Shown here: piece after piece, positions 11,368 through 22,298 of the stretch
Layout of the letters: each line of letters starts with the position of its first letter
How positions within the stretch are numbered: position 1 is the stretch's first letter
NCBI GenBank assembly: GCA_022828595.1
Contig: JAKGHH010000004.1
Location: 78,334,270-78,398,269 of the forward strand
Reading direction: 5' to 3'
DNA length: 64,000 nt
DNA from: Nelumbo lutea
Lineage: Eukaryota; Streptophyta; Magnoliopsida; Proteales; Nelumbonaceae
The notes under the pieces: model-generated
What the model was told of the DNA's origin: nothing
The model's input: the letters and a program-made list of their open reading frames with translations, nothing else
The model's database searches: none
Program-made: the position numbers and the translations under genes

Positions 11368-12708
11368 TGATGAAGGTAAATTTGGCCTGACCCCTTGCTT
11401 GTGTGACACGTGGAAGAAATCGGGTGTGACTTGGTAGGAGCACCAGTTCGACACAGCAACATAGCAACAGCCACATTCCAAGAAGAGGCTCGAGCTCCCC
11501 AAGAAGAGGCCCGAGCTTCCCGAGCTCCCCAAAAGGAACCCACACTTCCTAAGAGGTGAAACCCGAGCTCTCCATAGAAATCCCGAGGCTAACAAGGAAA
11601 CCCATGAGGGGCAAAGCCCGAACTAGCCCACCTCAGGTCAGTCCGGGCCACACCCTGCCACCTCGGGACAGTCTAGGCCGTACTCTCATCCGAATTCAAG
11701 ACTTTACTTCGTGCACCACTCCAGCAACTCGGCTCCAGGTTGCACGATTGAATAATCGTACTTGACAGAGGTCCGTACTCTGAGGCAGCGCGCCTGACTG
11801 GTAGGCCTATTCATGGGCTGGGTCGGGCTTTCACTTGTCACTAATGAAAATATACTAGGCCCGAGCCCGAGCCCGAGCCCGAGCCCGGCTCGACCAACGG
11901 GCCTATAACTTGGGCCTGAGCCCGGCCCTGGTAAAAAGCCCGAAACCCGAGCCCGAGCCCGAATCCCGACCTAATTGAAAAAAAAAAACAATTTTCCCTA
12001 TTCAAATTAGAATTAAAAATTTAGTTAGTATTTTTTTTCTATTTAAATGAACAATGGGCCTACAAGATTGTATTTTTCCCTTTCTTTTATATTTTAAAAC
12101 ACAATTTTACATTCTTAAATCAAAAAAATTATTCAAATGGACATAATCACATAACTAATTTTAAGTTTAATATTAGGTCGGGTCGGGCTATTTTGACAAA
12201 ACTCGAGCCTGGCTTGAATTTATTGCGGGCGGGGCTTTTTGGCCCGAATTTAAGCCCGCGGGCCTATAAGCATGTCGTCGGACCACGCGACCCATGAACA
12301 TGTCTACTGACTGGTCAGAGTCTGACAGATGATAGTCACACTCCAACGGCCACCTGCTACCGCCATCTCAGTTGTTGCAGAGACGGCCCTGACAGAGAGG
12401 ATAGTGGTGGTAATGTCTGCCCCCCACAGAGGCGGTTACACCTGATCCGGCAGAAGCTTGGGAGTGAGTGCACTAGGTGGTTATAAAAGGCCTTCTTCCT
12501 CTAGAGAAAAAGTAAGTAATTTTTGTGCCTTCTGGTCTCAAAATCTCTCATTCTCCCTTGCCTTCTCAAGAGTACTAACTTGAGCATCGGAGCATTCCCA
12601 CCGGGTCCCTCCCCGAGAATCTCTTATTTCCTCCTTGTTTCAAGCATCTTCAACTCCGTCAAAGGCAAGGTCACCGACAGCCAAGACCGACCGGATCGTG
12701 CATCATCA
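11368..12708 (+). repeat. 5' LTR of element 1, enlarged by a MITE
   Basis: It begins TGATGAAGGTAAATTTGGCC and ends GTGCATCATCA. A TATA box (TATAAAAG) lies at 12482-12489. Without the 505-bp insertion and its duplicated site it would be about 828 bp, against 796 bp for the 3' LTR. The 3' copy has lost a short stretch near its end. Most differences between the two LTRs are C/T or G/A transitions. Confidence 0.9.
11802..12306. mobile_element. hAT-type MITE inside the 5' LTR
   Basis: The element is 505 bp and absent from the 3' LTR and from element 2, so its limits are exact. It is flanked by a perfect 8-bp duplication CTGACTGG (11794-11801 and 12307-12314). The ends are imperfect inverted repeats, TAGGCCTATTCATGGGC against TAGACATGTTCATGGGT. 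The 8-bp site and TAG start fit the hAT superfamily. It has no coding capacity, and it contains (CCCGAG)n at about 11862-11890 and an AT-rich core. Confidence 0.9.
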
Positions 12709-12709
12709 T

Positions 12710-12727
12710 TTGGCGTCGTCTGTGGGA
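12710..12727 (+). other. Primer-binding site of element 1
   Basis: TTGGCGTCGTCTGTGGGA starts two bases after the LTR end. It differs at one base from TGGCGCCGTCTGTGGGA, a primer-binding site common in plant Tat-type gypsy elements. It primes minus-strand cDNA synthesis. I do not assign the tRNA. Confidence 0.8.
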
Positions 12728-12878
12728 AACGCTTCAAAAAGCCTCCCACAACCTTTAACTCTCTTCCAAAGACAGCATTCATGGCTTCCTCCGACAGTGA
12801 TAAACGTAGCACAATACTGTAGGGGAACACCCTCAGTTCGCCACTATATGCATCAGGCAGTTCACCGTCCCCCTCTCG

Positions 12879-14516
12879 GTGAAAGGGATCCCTAGCCTAA
12901 ATGCGCCACGAACAATGGCACCTGTGAATGTTCCCCTTCCCCCCTATATTGAGACAACCTTCGTCGAACCGACCGTTGTACCTCTGGCGACCAGCCAGAA
13001 CCAGCTTGATGACTTGATGCAATGCATGCGGGCCATGCAAGCCCAAATGCAACAGTTTCAGCAACAAGTATTACACCACACCTCTCAGTACCACTACCAA
13101 CAGCAGTTCCCCCAACTACCTCAGAGCCACCCACAGCTCCCACCTTGGCACCCTGCTGTCAAGCAAGTTAAGCCCTCTCCTCAGGGCGGGTGCCTTCACC
13201 GAGGGGAAGCTTCTCAGGCTCAGAACCCCTCCAGAAGCTAGACCTCATCCCCTGGCAAGAGGGAAAGACTAACTACCCCCGCTTCGCAGCTCATCGGCGG
13301 ATCGAAAACCTCCCAACCAATCAAGTCAGCACCACCTCGACACTCCAAGTTCGGGCTCCCACTCGCGGAAAACCTGTTTGACATCTTGGCCACAGACTAC
13401 CACCAGCAGTCCGGACCCATTGAGCTCGGCAACACCGAAGCAAGCAACGCCAATACCGGACCTTCCAAGTAGTAGCGGAGGCACCGGCGAAGTCACCAAA
13501 CTACCACTCGCGTCCTACTCGAGCTCCGAGGTAAAGAAGAAGCAAGCTCGGACGAGGTAAAAGTTGCTCCTATTCTTTTAGTCCCTTCACCCTTGTTATC
13601 AGAACTCATCGTTGTTTCCATGCCCAAAGATTTCAAGCTCCCCCCGCTAAACAAATATGACGGTTCCTTTGACCCAAGTGATCATGTTGATGCTTTCCAG
13701 TCCTAGATGCACTTGGCGAGGGCCAACGAGTCCTGCATGTGTGTGGCCTTCACTACCACCTTCAGGGGAGTGGCCCGCACCTGATATAGGAACCTGGCCC
13801 CCGAGTCGATAAGGAGCTGGACCTAGTTTGTGCAAGTCTTCACCGCGCACTTTGTCACCAGCAAGTGGTGCCCCTGAACTGAGGAGAGCCTCCTAGGGAT
13901 AGTCCAGAATGAAGGGGAGTCCATCTGAGGCTATATCAAGCAGTTCAACGACGTGTGCTTACAGATACTGCACCTAGACCCCGCAGTACAGCTCACGGCG
14001 GTCAAGAGGGGTGTGGCACACAAGGAATTCAAATGGCACATGGTGGTCAACCAGCCCACGACCATAGCTGAATTCCTAAAGCTCGCGGACAGGTTCATAA
14101 GAATGGAGGAAGAGATCAACCAAAGAACTGAGGGCAGGTTTGAGAAAAGGAAGAGGGAGGGCGAACCTCCCAACCAAGATGACTGGAGGAAGAAAGACTC
14201 AACTCGGGGGACGAAGCCAAGTCAGTCGTTCCGAGCTCCCATGGTAGATTGGGCGGACTACACGCCCTTGAACGCAATGCGGGCTGAGATCCTGATGACA
14301 ATCAAGGACGCCCCGTACATGAAGTGGCCACCTCATCTGAAAGGGAACCCGAATGAAAGGAATAAAAATTTGTATTGTAACTTTCATAGAGACCATGGTC
14401 ATAGCACCAAACATTGTAAGAATCTCCGCGACGAGGTAGAGGAATTTATCCATCGCGGATACCTACGAAATTTTGTACAGAATAATGGTAATAATAATAA
14501 TAAGGCAGGTCGGTAG
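12879..14516 (+). pseudogene. gag of element 1
   Basis: Encodes the capsid-like protein that packages element RNA. The start is MKGIPSLN or the inner MAPVNVPLPP (12915), followed by a Gln-rich coiled region (QAQMQQFQQQV). The core reads KDFKLPPLNKYDGSFDPSDH, VCLQILHLDPAVQLTAVKRG and EFKWHMVVNQPTTIAEFLKL. A CHHC zinc motif (CNFHRDHGHSTKHC) lies near 14377-14420. It ends in an Asn-rich tract and a TAG stop. The frame is broken after 13241, and stops replace Gln, Trp and Arg codons between 13700 and 13935. Element 2 shows the intact residues at those places. Confidence 0.85.
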
Positions 14517-14615
14517 GGGGAGCACAGCAGGGATACCTCGGAGCCCAACAACCGAATAGCATAACAGTCATAGAAGCAGCCCCTGGAGGAAAGGCTAGTT
14601 CACATAACGATCCAT

Positions 14616-15230
14616 GTGATCGTTGGAGGATCGATTGTAGCAAGTTGCACCTCGGCAGCAGCTCGGGCATCAACCCGTGAGGCCGCCAAAGAAGAACAGA
14701 ATCCCCCAAAGCGGCCGAGGATGGAAGACCCCATATTCTTCACTGAGGACGACGTGCGCGGGGTTCACTACCCCCACGACGACGCACTCATCATAAAGGC
14801 AAACATCAATGACTTTGAAGTTCGGTGCGTACTCGTCGACTCTGGCAGTTCAACAGACATCCTTTTTAAGGTGGCCTTCGACAAACTCCAGTTTCGAAAG
14901 AGTGACTTGAAGCCCGCGAACACCCCGCTGGTCGGCTTCAGTGGAGAGGAGGTCAGACCCCTGGGAAAGGTTACAATACCTATGGAAGTCGGCACGTGGC
15001 CTAGCACGGTAAGACTCAAGCACGACCTCTTGGTGGTTGCGCCCCCCTCCCCATACAATGCCATAGTAGGTCGGCTGATCACCCACGCTTTAAAATCTGT
15101 GGTGTCCACTTACTATTTAGCCATGAAATTCCCCATGGACTTCGGCATTGGGGTAGTGCAAGGTGACCAGCTCGAGTCCCGCAGGTGCTACGTTGCCGCC
15201 CTCAAGGGAAAGGCCAAGGTGACCAGTGAC
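14616..15230 (+). pseudogene. Aspartic protease region of element 1
   Basis: The frame carries HYPHDDALIIKANINDFEVR followed by the retroviral-type aspartic protease motif VLVDSGSSTDIL, then GRLITHALKSVVSTYYLAMK. The protease cuts the gag-pol polyprotein. Sequence here is open, but a frame change near 15230 separates it from the reverse transcriptase frame. In element 2 gag and protease lie in one continuous frame, so the stop after gag in this copy is a lesion. Confidence 0.85.
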
Positions 15231-15232
15231 CT

Positions 15233-16720
15233 GTGGAACAGAACGAGGAGCGAGCTGCGCCCACGGAGGAGACTGTTCCCATCCCTGTCTCGGCAGAGGA
15301 CCCAGCCAGATCGCTTCAGGTTGGCGCATCCCTGGAGGAGCCCTTGCGATCCGAACTGGTACGCTTCTTACTCAATAACTTAGATGTTTTCACTTGGTCT
15401 GCGGCAGAAATGCCCGGCATAGACCCTAACCTTATAACTCACAAACTCAATACTGACCCTGTAGTTAGGCCCATTAGACAGAAGAAACGCAACGTAGCCC
15501 CATAATGATGGAGGGTGGTCGATGAGGAGGTCGAGAAGCTCCTCGCAGCAGACTTCATAAGGGAAGTTCATTACCCGAGTTGGGTAGCCAACCCCGTTCT
15601 GGTAAAAAAGGCAAATGGCAAGTGACGCTTGTGTGTCGACTACACTGACCTGAATCGAGCTTGCCCGGAAGATTGCTTCCCCCTCCCCAGGATCAACCAC
15701 CTAGTAGACGTGTCCTGAACGCCTACTCGGGCTACAACCAAATCAGGATGGACACAGCCAACGAGGAAAAGACCGCCTTCATAACTGAGTTCGGCCTATA
15801 CTGCTACAAGGTTATGCCCTTCGGACTAAAAAACGCTAGGACAACTTTCCAAAGGCTTGTGAATAAGCTGTTTCAACCTTTAATTGGCACTAAAATAGAA
15901 TGTTATGTAGACGATATAGTCGTCAAGACGCAATTTTTGCATGAATTAATACAAGATTTGCATTATGTCTTTCAAATTCTGCACCAATTTAGCATGAAAC
16001 TAAACCCAAACAAGTGTGTCTTCGATGTCACATCGAGTAAATTCCTAGGATACATCGTCAACCGGCGCGGTATTGAGGCCAACCCAAACAAAATAAAGGC
16101 CATCTTAGATAATGAGACCACCCCAAAAAGTAAAGGAGATTCAGAGGTTGAATGGCGGGATATCTGCTCTGAGTCATTTTATGTCCAAATCGGCAGACCG
16201 CTACCTGCCTTTCTTTAAGGCAATGAAAAGAAAAGGGTTCGAATGGAACCCATGTTGCCAGCTCGCGTTTGATGAGCTCAAAAGGTACCTCGCCAGTATC
16301 CCAGTTTTGACCCGGCCCGAAAAAGGCGATGTCCTAGAGCTGTATCTCTCAGCAAGCGACGAAGTGGTCAACTCAATACTAATAAAGGTAGTAGATCAGG
16401 TCCAACAACTCATCTACTATGTTAGTAAAGTATTGCAGGGAGCAGAGATGAGATACCCGGAGATAGAAAAACTAGCATACGCATTGGTCATTGCAACCTG
16501 CAAGCTCCGCCCATACTTCCAAGCCCATACCATTATTGTCCTCACCGACAAACCCCTGAGGCAAGTATTACTCAGACCTGAGGTCTCTGGTCGATTGACA
16601 AAGTGGGCCATCGAGCTCAGTGAGTACGACCTCCAGTTCAAGCCGCAAACCACTATCAAGGCCCAAGCCTTGGCAGATTTTGTTGCAGAATGCACATTCA
16701 GCTCCGAAGTCCCTAGCCCA
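15233..16720 (+). pseudogene. Reverse transcriptase and RNase H of element 1
   Basis: Starts with the linker LNNLDVFTWSAAEMPGIDPN, then the reverse transcriptase fingers and palm (VDYTDLNRACPEDCFPLP, AYSGYNQIRMD, VMPFGLKNA). The catalytic box is YVDDIVV, intact here. RNase H 1 follows (LPFFKAMKRKGFEW, LELYLSASDEVV, YPEIEKLAYALVIA, LTDKPLRQVLLRPEVSGRL). The frame is lost at least three times: a double stop near 15500, a TGG-to-TGA change in NGKW near 15630, a deletion near 15715 relative to element 2, and an inserted base near 16110. Confidence 0.9.
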
Positions 16721-16829
16721 GTTGAGCACGAAGCCCCCAGTCCGGGTGAGATCGATGCTCCCAGCTCGGTTGAGTTCGAGTACCGTGAGGTCACACCTAG
16801 TTCGGTATCTCTCCTGGTTAGGCCAAGCG

Positions 16830-17332
16830 CGAACTGGGATGAAGAGCCTTGGATCCTTCACGTAGATGGCTCCTCAAATCAGCAGGGCAACGGAGCCAGA
16901 GTAGTTCTTCACGGACCAAGTGGCACAAAACTAGAGTATGCACTACGCTTCGAGTTCGCGACATCAAACAATGAGGCGGAATACGAGATATTGATAGCCG
17001 GGCTAGCCTTGACCCAAGAGGTAAGAGCAAAACACATCGTCATCTGCAGCATTTCCCAACTCATGGTCAATCAGGTAATAGGCGAATACGAAGCCCGTGA
17101 ACCGACTATAATCGCCTATTTGGCCAAAATAAAGGAGGTTCTACTTAACTTCCAGTCACACATCATCAGGCAAATCATGAGGTCAGAGAATGCTGAGGTT
17201 GATGCCCTGTCCCGGTTAGCCAGCACCAGTGACAACACTATGAGGACCGTGTACATAGAGGACTTACCTCGGCCTATCATTCTCGAGGGGGCAGAGGAGG
17301 TTGCTCCTGTTGCCCAAGCAGAGCTGAGCTAG
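16830..17332 (+). pseudogene. Second, archaeal-type RNase H of element 1
   Basis: In the same open frame as the first RNase H, this domain reads EEPWILHVDGSSNQQGNGA, FATSNNEAEYEILIAGLAL, ICSISQLMVNQVIGEYEARE and ENAEVDALSRLAS. The DGSS, NNEAEYE and D-containing motifs match RNase HI active-site positions. A second RNase H after the reverse-transcriptase-linked one is the known hallmark of Tat-lineage gypsy elements. The domain looks intact to the stop at 17332, which cuts it from integrase. Confidence 0.88.
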
Positions 17333-17369
17333 ATCGATTCGCTTGCGAGCTTACATGGAGCCCTCCCCA

Positions 17370-18545
17370 TAGACCACAACGCCGCCAGGAGGGTAGAGCG
17401 CCAAGCAGCCAAATACGTCATGATAGACGGACGGTTGTACCGAAGATCTTACACGATCCCCTACCCGCGCTGCTTGTGACCTCTCGAAGCTGAGCTTGTA
17501 CTCCATGACATTCATGAAGGCATGTGTGGCAAACACCTGGGGGTAGGGCCCTCGCTCAAAAAGCACTACGACAAGGGTACTATTGGCCAACAATGAAAGC
17601 AGACGTCGTTGAGTTAGTAAGAAAATGCGATAAGTGCCAAAAGCACGCCAATATCCACCATGAACCCGCCGCTGAACTCAAGTATCTCACCAGTCCATGG
17701 CCCTTTGCGCAATGGGGCATCGACCTACTCGGGCCATTCCCGCAGCAACAGGTGGGGGGAAGTTTCTAGTAGTGGCGGTAGATTATTTCACGAAGTGAGT
17801 AGAAGCAGAACCTCTCGTGACAATCACAACTCGAAACGTCCATAACTTCTTCTAGAAGAACATAGTGTGCCGCTTTGGGCAACCTCAGATACTGATTTCC
17901 GATAATGGCAAGCAGTTCGAGGATATCAAATTCCAGGAATGGTGCCAAGACATGGGGATCCGACAGAAATTCACGTCGGGCGTGCACCCGCAAGCAAATG
18001 GTCAGCAGAAGTCACGAACAGAGCTATTCTCCGCGGACTAAAGGCTAGGCTAGACCGAGCTAGGATTATGGGTGGACGAGCTGCCCAGTGTCCTATGGGC
18101 ATACCAAACTATAGAGATGAACGCCACCGGAGAAACTCCCTTCAACCTCACCTATGGCCCGAAGGCAGTCATCCCAGCCGAAATCAAAATCCCCTCACTT
18201 CGATTGGAAGAATACGATGACAAGACCAATGACAATGAGCTATGTACCAACCTTTTCCTGCTCGACGAAGTGAGGGACCTCGCATACATCAGGACCGCAG
18301 CGTACCAGCAAAGGGTAGCTCGATACTACAATGCCAGAGTCAAGAAGCGAAACTTTCGCGTCGACGACTTGGTTCTTTGCAAGGTCACGGTACCTGAACC
18401 CAGCGTTGGCAAATTCGGGCCAAACTGGGAGGGACCCTAACGAGTAAAGAGAGCACTCGGAGGAGCGTACGAGCTCGAAACCCTGGAGGGTAGACAAATA
18501 CCCCGAGCATGGAACATCATCAACCTAAGGCGATATTACCTGTAA
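17370..18545 (+). pseudogene. Integrase of element 1
   Basis: The N-terminal zinc region reads YYWPTMKADVVELVRKCDKC with upstream HDIHEG. The catalytic core starts FAQWGIDLLGPFP (first Asp), continues ILISDNGKQFEDIKFQEWC (second Asp), and then HPQANGQ near the Glu. The C-terminal part is LWAYQTIEMNATGETPFNLT, YYNARVKKRNFRVDDLVL and the end NIINLRRYYL at 18545. Frame changes occur near 17540, 17770 and 18000, with a TAA after NWEGP. Integrase would insert the cDNA, but this copy cannot make it. Confidence 0.88.
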
Positions 18546-19106
18546 GTTACCGAACTGAGCGGACTTAGAGCCACTCCTAGAGCCCAAGGGCCAAAATGCC
18601 GAGGTAACAAGGACCTCGGCACTACAAGACCCAGTCGCCTCTCCGGCATGGGCAAAACCTAGGAAAGTATCCTAAGGGCTAAAGCGTCGAGCTGATGATG
18701 ACCTCGGAACCTCATCAGCGCAAACCAAGTGTTAGTGCCAAGAGAGCAGGCAACACGGGTATGAAACCCGAGGTGTATAGCCCGCTCTGAGTCAGGCCTA
18801 CTGAAGACTGATGTTTCCTTTACCCAGGCAGAGAACAGATCGGGCATATAGCCTTACTATGTTAACCCGCCTGAAGGAACCCCCTCGTTTTGGGGACCTA
18901 ATTCTAAGCAGCTCGGAAATGTATCCACTTCGGCAAAAATAAAGAATGATTGCACAACACAAAAACAAGAAAGGTACTTTATTACTGATGTTTCCTTTAC
19001 AGTATTCAATGCAAAAAAGAAAAAGTGAGCTCGCATGTTCGATACATATCACTTCGGGCTCGTAGGCCCGGTACACATCACTTCGGGCTCATAGGCCCGA
19101 TACACA
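18546..19106 (+). other. Element 1 spacer between pol and antisense gene, with short tandem repeat
   Basis: There is no coding signal on either strand. At about 19044-19112 a unit of roughly 27 bases (CATCACTTCGGGCTCGTAGGCCC and variants) is repeated three times, close to the stop codon of the antisense gene. This region would form the 3' untranslated part of both convergent transcripts. Confidence 0.6.
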
Positions 19107-21020
19107 TCACTTCGGAGTTACATCCCCCTTGCCCTCAGAAGGGACTTCGACAACACTTGCGGGGTCATCCTCATCTTCAAAATCTAGATCCTCATCAGCT
19201 GCAAGAGCCATCTCCGAAGTAATGCACAAGGTGGTGATGGCACGAGTATCGAGTTCGGGGCATGCGTGCCTTATCATCCACCGACTCAGTTTAAAACCTC
19301 TCCGATACGAGCCCACCATTAGATCGTCGAAGCGCTCCGATGCAATGTACTCGTCGACGGCCTTCACTTTGGTGTCCTCAAGAGCCTGGAAGAAGATCTC
19401 GGACTTCTCATTGATATCGGCCTTGAGGTATTCCACCTTGTTCTCCAAGACTCCTTTCGAGGTTGCGAGCTGCTTCCCAACAAGCCTCAAGGTGTCATTC
19501 TCTCTCTGGAGTCTCTCCAACTCGCTCCTCTGAGCCGAAGTCTCACCCTCAAGATGTTGGATCCGCTCCCGAGATGATCCCAAAGCTTCTTTGGCAATTT
19601 GTGCCCGTTTCAGGTTCTTCTCCCATTGAATGGTCAGGCCGTGGATGGAGGAGTTTACCTGCCAAGCAAAAACAAGTCAGTCCGTCAAGAGAATAAAAAC
19701 GAATGGAAAAAACACAAAGGTAAATCACTTTGACTTACCACCATGGCATGAGACGCGGCGCGTGCGCCGATGTGACCCGGAGGAAGTTCAACCCATACCG
19801 CGACCTCCTCGGGATAGACGACCTTCTTGCTCTTTCGAAGAGCACAGCTCGGGGTCAACACGCTACCAACCTCCTCTTAGCTCCCCAAACTAGAGAACAT
19901 ATTTTGTGTGTGGGAAGCCTCTGTAGTTTCAGCATCCCGAGCCTCTGCGACCCTGGGCTCCGTCGCCATTTCCAGGATTGGCCTGGCCGCCTCCGATTCC
20001 CTGGGAGAATCCAGGTTAATAATCGGGGGATGGTTTGGGACTTCGGGCTCCATGGCCCGAGGAGACTCAACACGAGCTCGCTTTGTGACCCGCTTCCTTC
20101 TCTTCATTCCATCAAGAAAGTTGACACGGCGGGTCTTCTCTGCCTCCACGATACCTGCGAAATGAGATCGGCATCAGTAAAAGAAAAAAAAAAACTGAGT
20201 AAAGAAACCTACCCGGACTCAGACCAGCCTGAATAAGCTTAGCCTCAGAGAGGTAATCTCCGCACTCGAGTCCGACATGGGCCCAAGACTGAAAGGTCTC
20301 TGCCATGTCTTTATCTAACATGACACCGGGATCAGGGACAGCCGCCCTCCAATGAGTAGGAAACGGCCACCCCGTAGCATTTCGGACCACAAAGTAGTCT
20401 CCCTTCCACACCGGGACCTTATTCGGAAGCTTATGTAGAAGTTTAAATCCCGAGCGGGGAGACAAGTAATAGGCCCGCCCGTGCTCGGGAAGGAAGCTCG
20501 CTTGCTTCTAAAGCATGAGGAGAGTGGAGAAAATTTCTAAGTCCAAGGGAAGAACGTACTCACAGCAGAGGGATATAGTCCCGACAACGTTACGAATGGA
20601 GTTCGGGTGAAGCTGACCGACGGAGACGCCGAAGTGGTTCAAGACTTTGACGATTAGGGGATGGAGAGGAAGGCGCAGCCTAGCGATGAGTTGTTCCCGG
20701 AAGATCACGATCTCATATGGAGTGTGCTCCCAAGGGAAGTCGCCCATAGGTAAGCTATAAGCGTACTCCCCGGGCAGGTTGAACTGATGAACAAGGGGCC
20801 GAAGTCTCTCAGATGTCATAGTGGAGGGTCCGAACTTGTCCGGCATCCGAACCTGACAAGAAGTGGATTCCAGGCTGCCAGGGGTAACCCGGACTGAAGG
20901 CCCTACCTCGGGCTCATCCAAAAGGTTGTCGAAAGAGGTAGCTCGACCCAAGGTCTCCGCCTTATGCCCTCCTAAAAGGTTATCTAAACTACTCGAGCTA
21001 CTCGAACTAGCATTGCGAAG
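19107..21020 (-). pseudogene. Antisense gene of element 1 (Transposase_28-like), three exons
   Basis: It lies between pol and the 3' LTR and reads against pol. Exons are about 20213-21020, 19739-20154 and 19107-19658, with GT-AG introns of 58 and 80 bases. Exon 1 encodes PWEHTPYEIVIFREQLIARL, HPLIVKVLNHFGVSVGQLHP and WKGDYFVVRNATGWPFPTHW, resembling the putative gypsy-type transposon domain (Pfam Transposase_28). Exon 2 is basic (MKRRKRVTKRARVESP). Exon 3 is a coiled coil (LERLQRENDTLRLVGKQL) with an acidic tail (DEDLDFEDEDD). Tat-lineage elements are known to carry such extra antisense frames of unknown role. Stops are seen after LLML near 20510 and in exon 2 near 19878, and the start codon region is shifted. 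Confidence 0.75.
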
Positions 21021-21488
21021 GAAAGGAAAGGAAATTGAAAAAAAGCTAAGGGGACTCACCAAGGGAAAGCTATCGAACTAGGGAAGGTGACATGAGCTGA
21101 AGTCCTTGGAGGCGAGCTCAAGAAACAATGGTTGAATATTGGCAAAGGAAAAATGACCAGGGCCCCCACTATTTATAGCCGCTATACCCGCGCATCAACA
21201 GTCAAAATCAAAGCCATCCAACGACACTTAGGAAAACCGGCTACACGACCCCCGAGGTGAAATCCATTTAGCGTGAATTTTTTATGTCCGAAAGCTGATA
21301 ATAGTTTGACGTCCGCGCGTGAGATGTCTATGACCCGGGTTGACTTTGGTCGAGCTGCACTAACCTTGGTTGAGCCAAGAACATAGGTGGGTCAGACCGG
21401 AGGATCTCCGAACTGGACGAAGCACACCACGGAGCAAATCCACCCGTCAGTCCGTGAACTCCCGACACCGGGTTAAGACCCCGGGCAC

Positions 21489-21500
21489 GGGTGGGGGGCA
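21489..21500 (+). other. Polypurine tract of element 1
   Basis: GGGTGGGGGGCA lies two bases before the TGATGG start of the 3' LTR. The matching tract of element 2 is at 28075-28088 on the other strand. It primes plus-strand DNA synthesis in LTR elements. Confidence 0.75.
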
Positions 21501-21502
21501 AT

Positions 21503-22298
21503 TGATGGAGGTAGATTTGGCCCGACCCCTTGGTTGTGCGACATGTGAAAGAAACCGGGTGTGACCTGGTAGGAGCGCCAGCTCGACACAGCGACATAGC
21601 AACAACCACATCCCAAGAAGGGGCCCGAGCTTCCCAAGCTCCCCAAGAAGAGGCCCAAGCTTCCCGAGCTCCCCAAAAGGAACCCACACTTCCTGGGAGG
21701 TGAAACCCGAGCTCTCCCTAGAAATCCCGAGGCTAGCAAGGAAACCCGCGAGAGGCAAAGCCCGGACTAGGCCACCTCGGGTTAGTCCGGGCCACACCCC
21801 GCCACCTCGGGACAGTCTGGGTCGTACTCTCATCCGAACTCAAGACGTCACCTCGTGTACCACTCCGACACCTCGGCTCCAGGTCGCGCGACTAAATAAT
21901 CGTACATGACGGAGGTCCGTACTCTGAGGTAGCACGCCTGACTGGTCAGAGTCTGACAGATGAAAGTTACACTCCAACGGTCATCTGCTACCGCCATCTC
22001 AGTTGTTGTAGAGACAGCCCTGACAGAGAGGACAATGGCGGTTATGTCTGCCCCCCACAGAGGCGATTACACCTGATCTGGCAGAAGCTTGGGAGTGAGT
22101 GCACCAGGTGGTTATAAAAGGCCTTCTTCCTCCAAAGAAAAAGTAAGTAATTTTTGTGCCTTCTGGTCTCAGAATCTCTCATTCTCCCTTGCCTTCTCAA
22201 GAGTACTAACTTGAGCATCGGAGCATTTCCACAGAGGCAAGGTTACCGACAGAGGCAAGGTTACCAACAGTTAAGACCGACCGAATCGTGCATCATCA
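21503..22298 (+). repeat. 3' LTR of element 1
   Basis: It begins TGATGGAGGTAGATTTGGCC and ends GTGCATCATCA. The TATA box TATAAAAG lies at 22113-22120. Compared with the 5' LTR it lacks the MITE and about 30 bases near the end, where a short unit (AGAGGCAAGGTTACC) is repeated. Confidence 0.9.

Larger units (their letters stand above)
11368..22298 (+). mobile_element. Tat-lineage Ty3/gypsy retrotransposon, element 1 (degenerate)
   Basis: A complete-length LTR retrotransposon: LTRs at 11368-12708 and 21503-22298, both TGATG...CATCATCA, with primer site, gag, protease, reverse transcriptase, RNase H, a second archaeal-type RNase H, integrase and an antisense gene. The flanking 5-bp target sites are ATTAC (left) and ATCAC (right), differing at one base. 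The extra RNase H domain and the antisense gene near the 3' LTR mark the Tat lineage (Retand/Ogre/Grande relatives). Many stops and frameshifts show it is no longer autonomous. A MITE sits in its left LTR. Confidence 0.92.

Noticed and set aside
11299..11595. Minus-strand frame in the LTR, repeated at 21447-21833 and 27835-28134
   Set aside because: It recurs because the LTRs are homologous, not because a protein is conserved; frames and ends differ between copies.
14446..15109. Minus-strand frames overlapping gag and protease of element 1
   Set aside because: Shadows of the real plus-strand coding sequence; codon pattern and homology belong to the plus strand.
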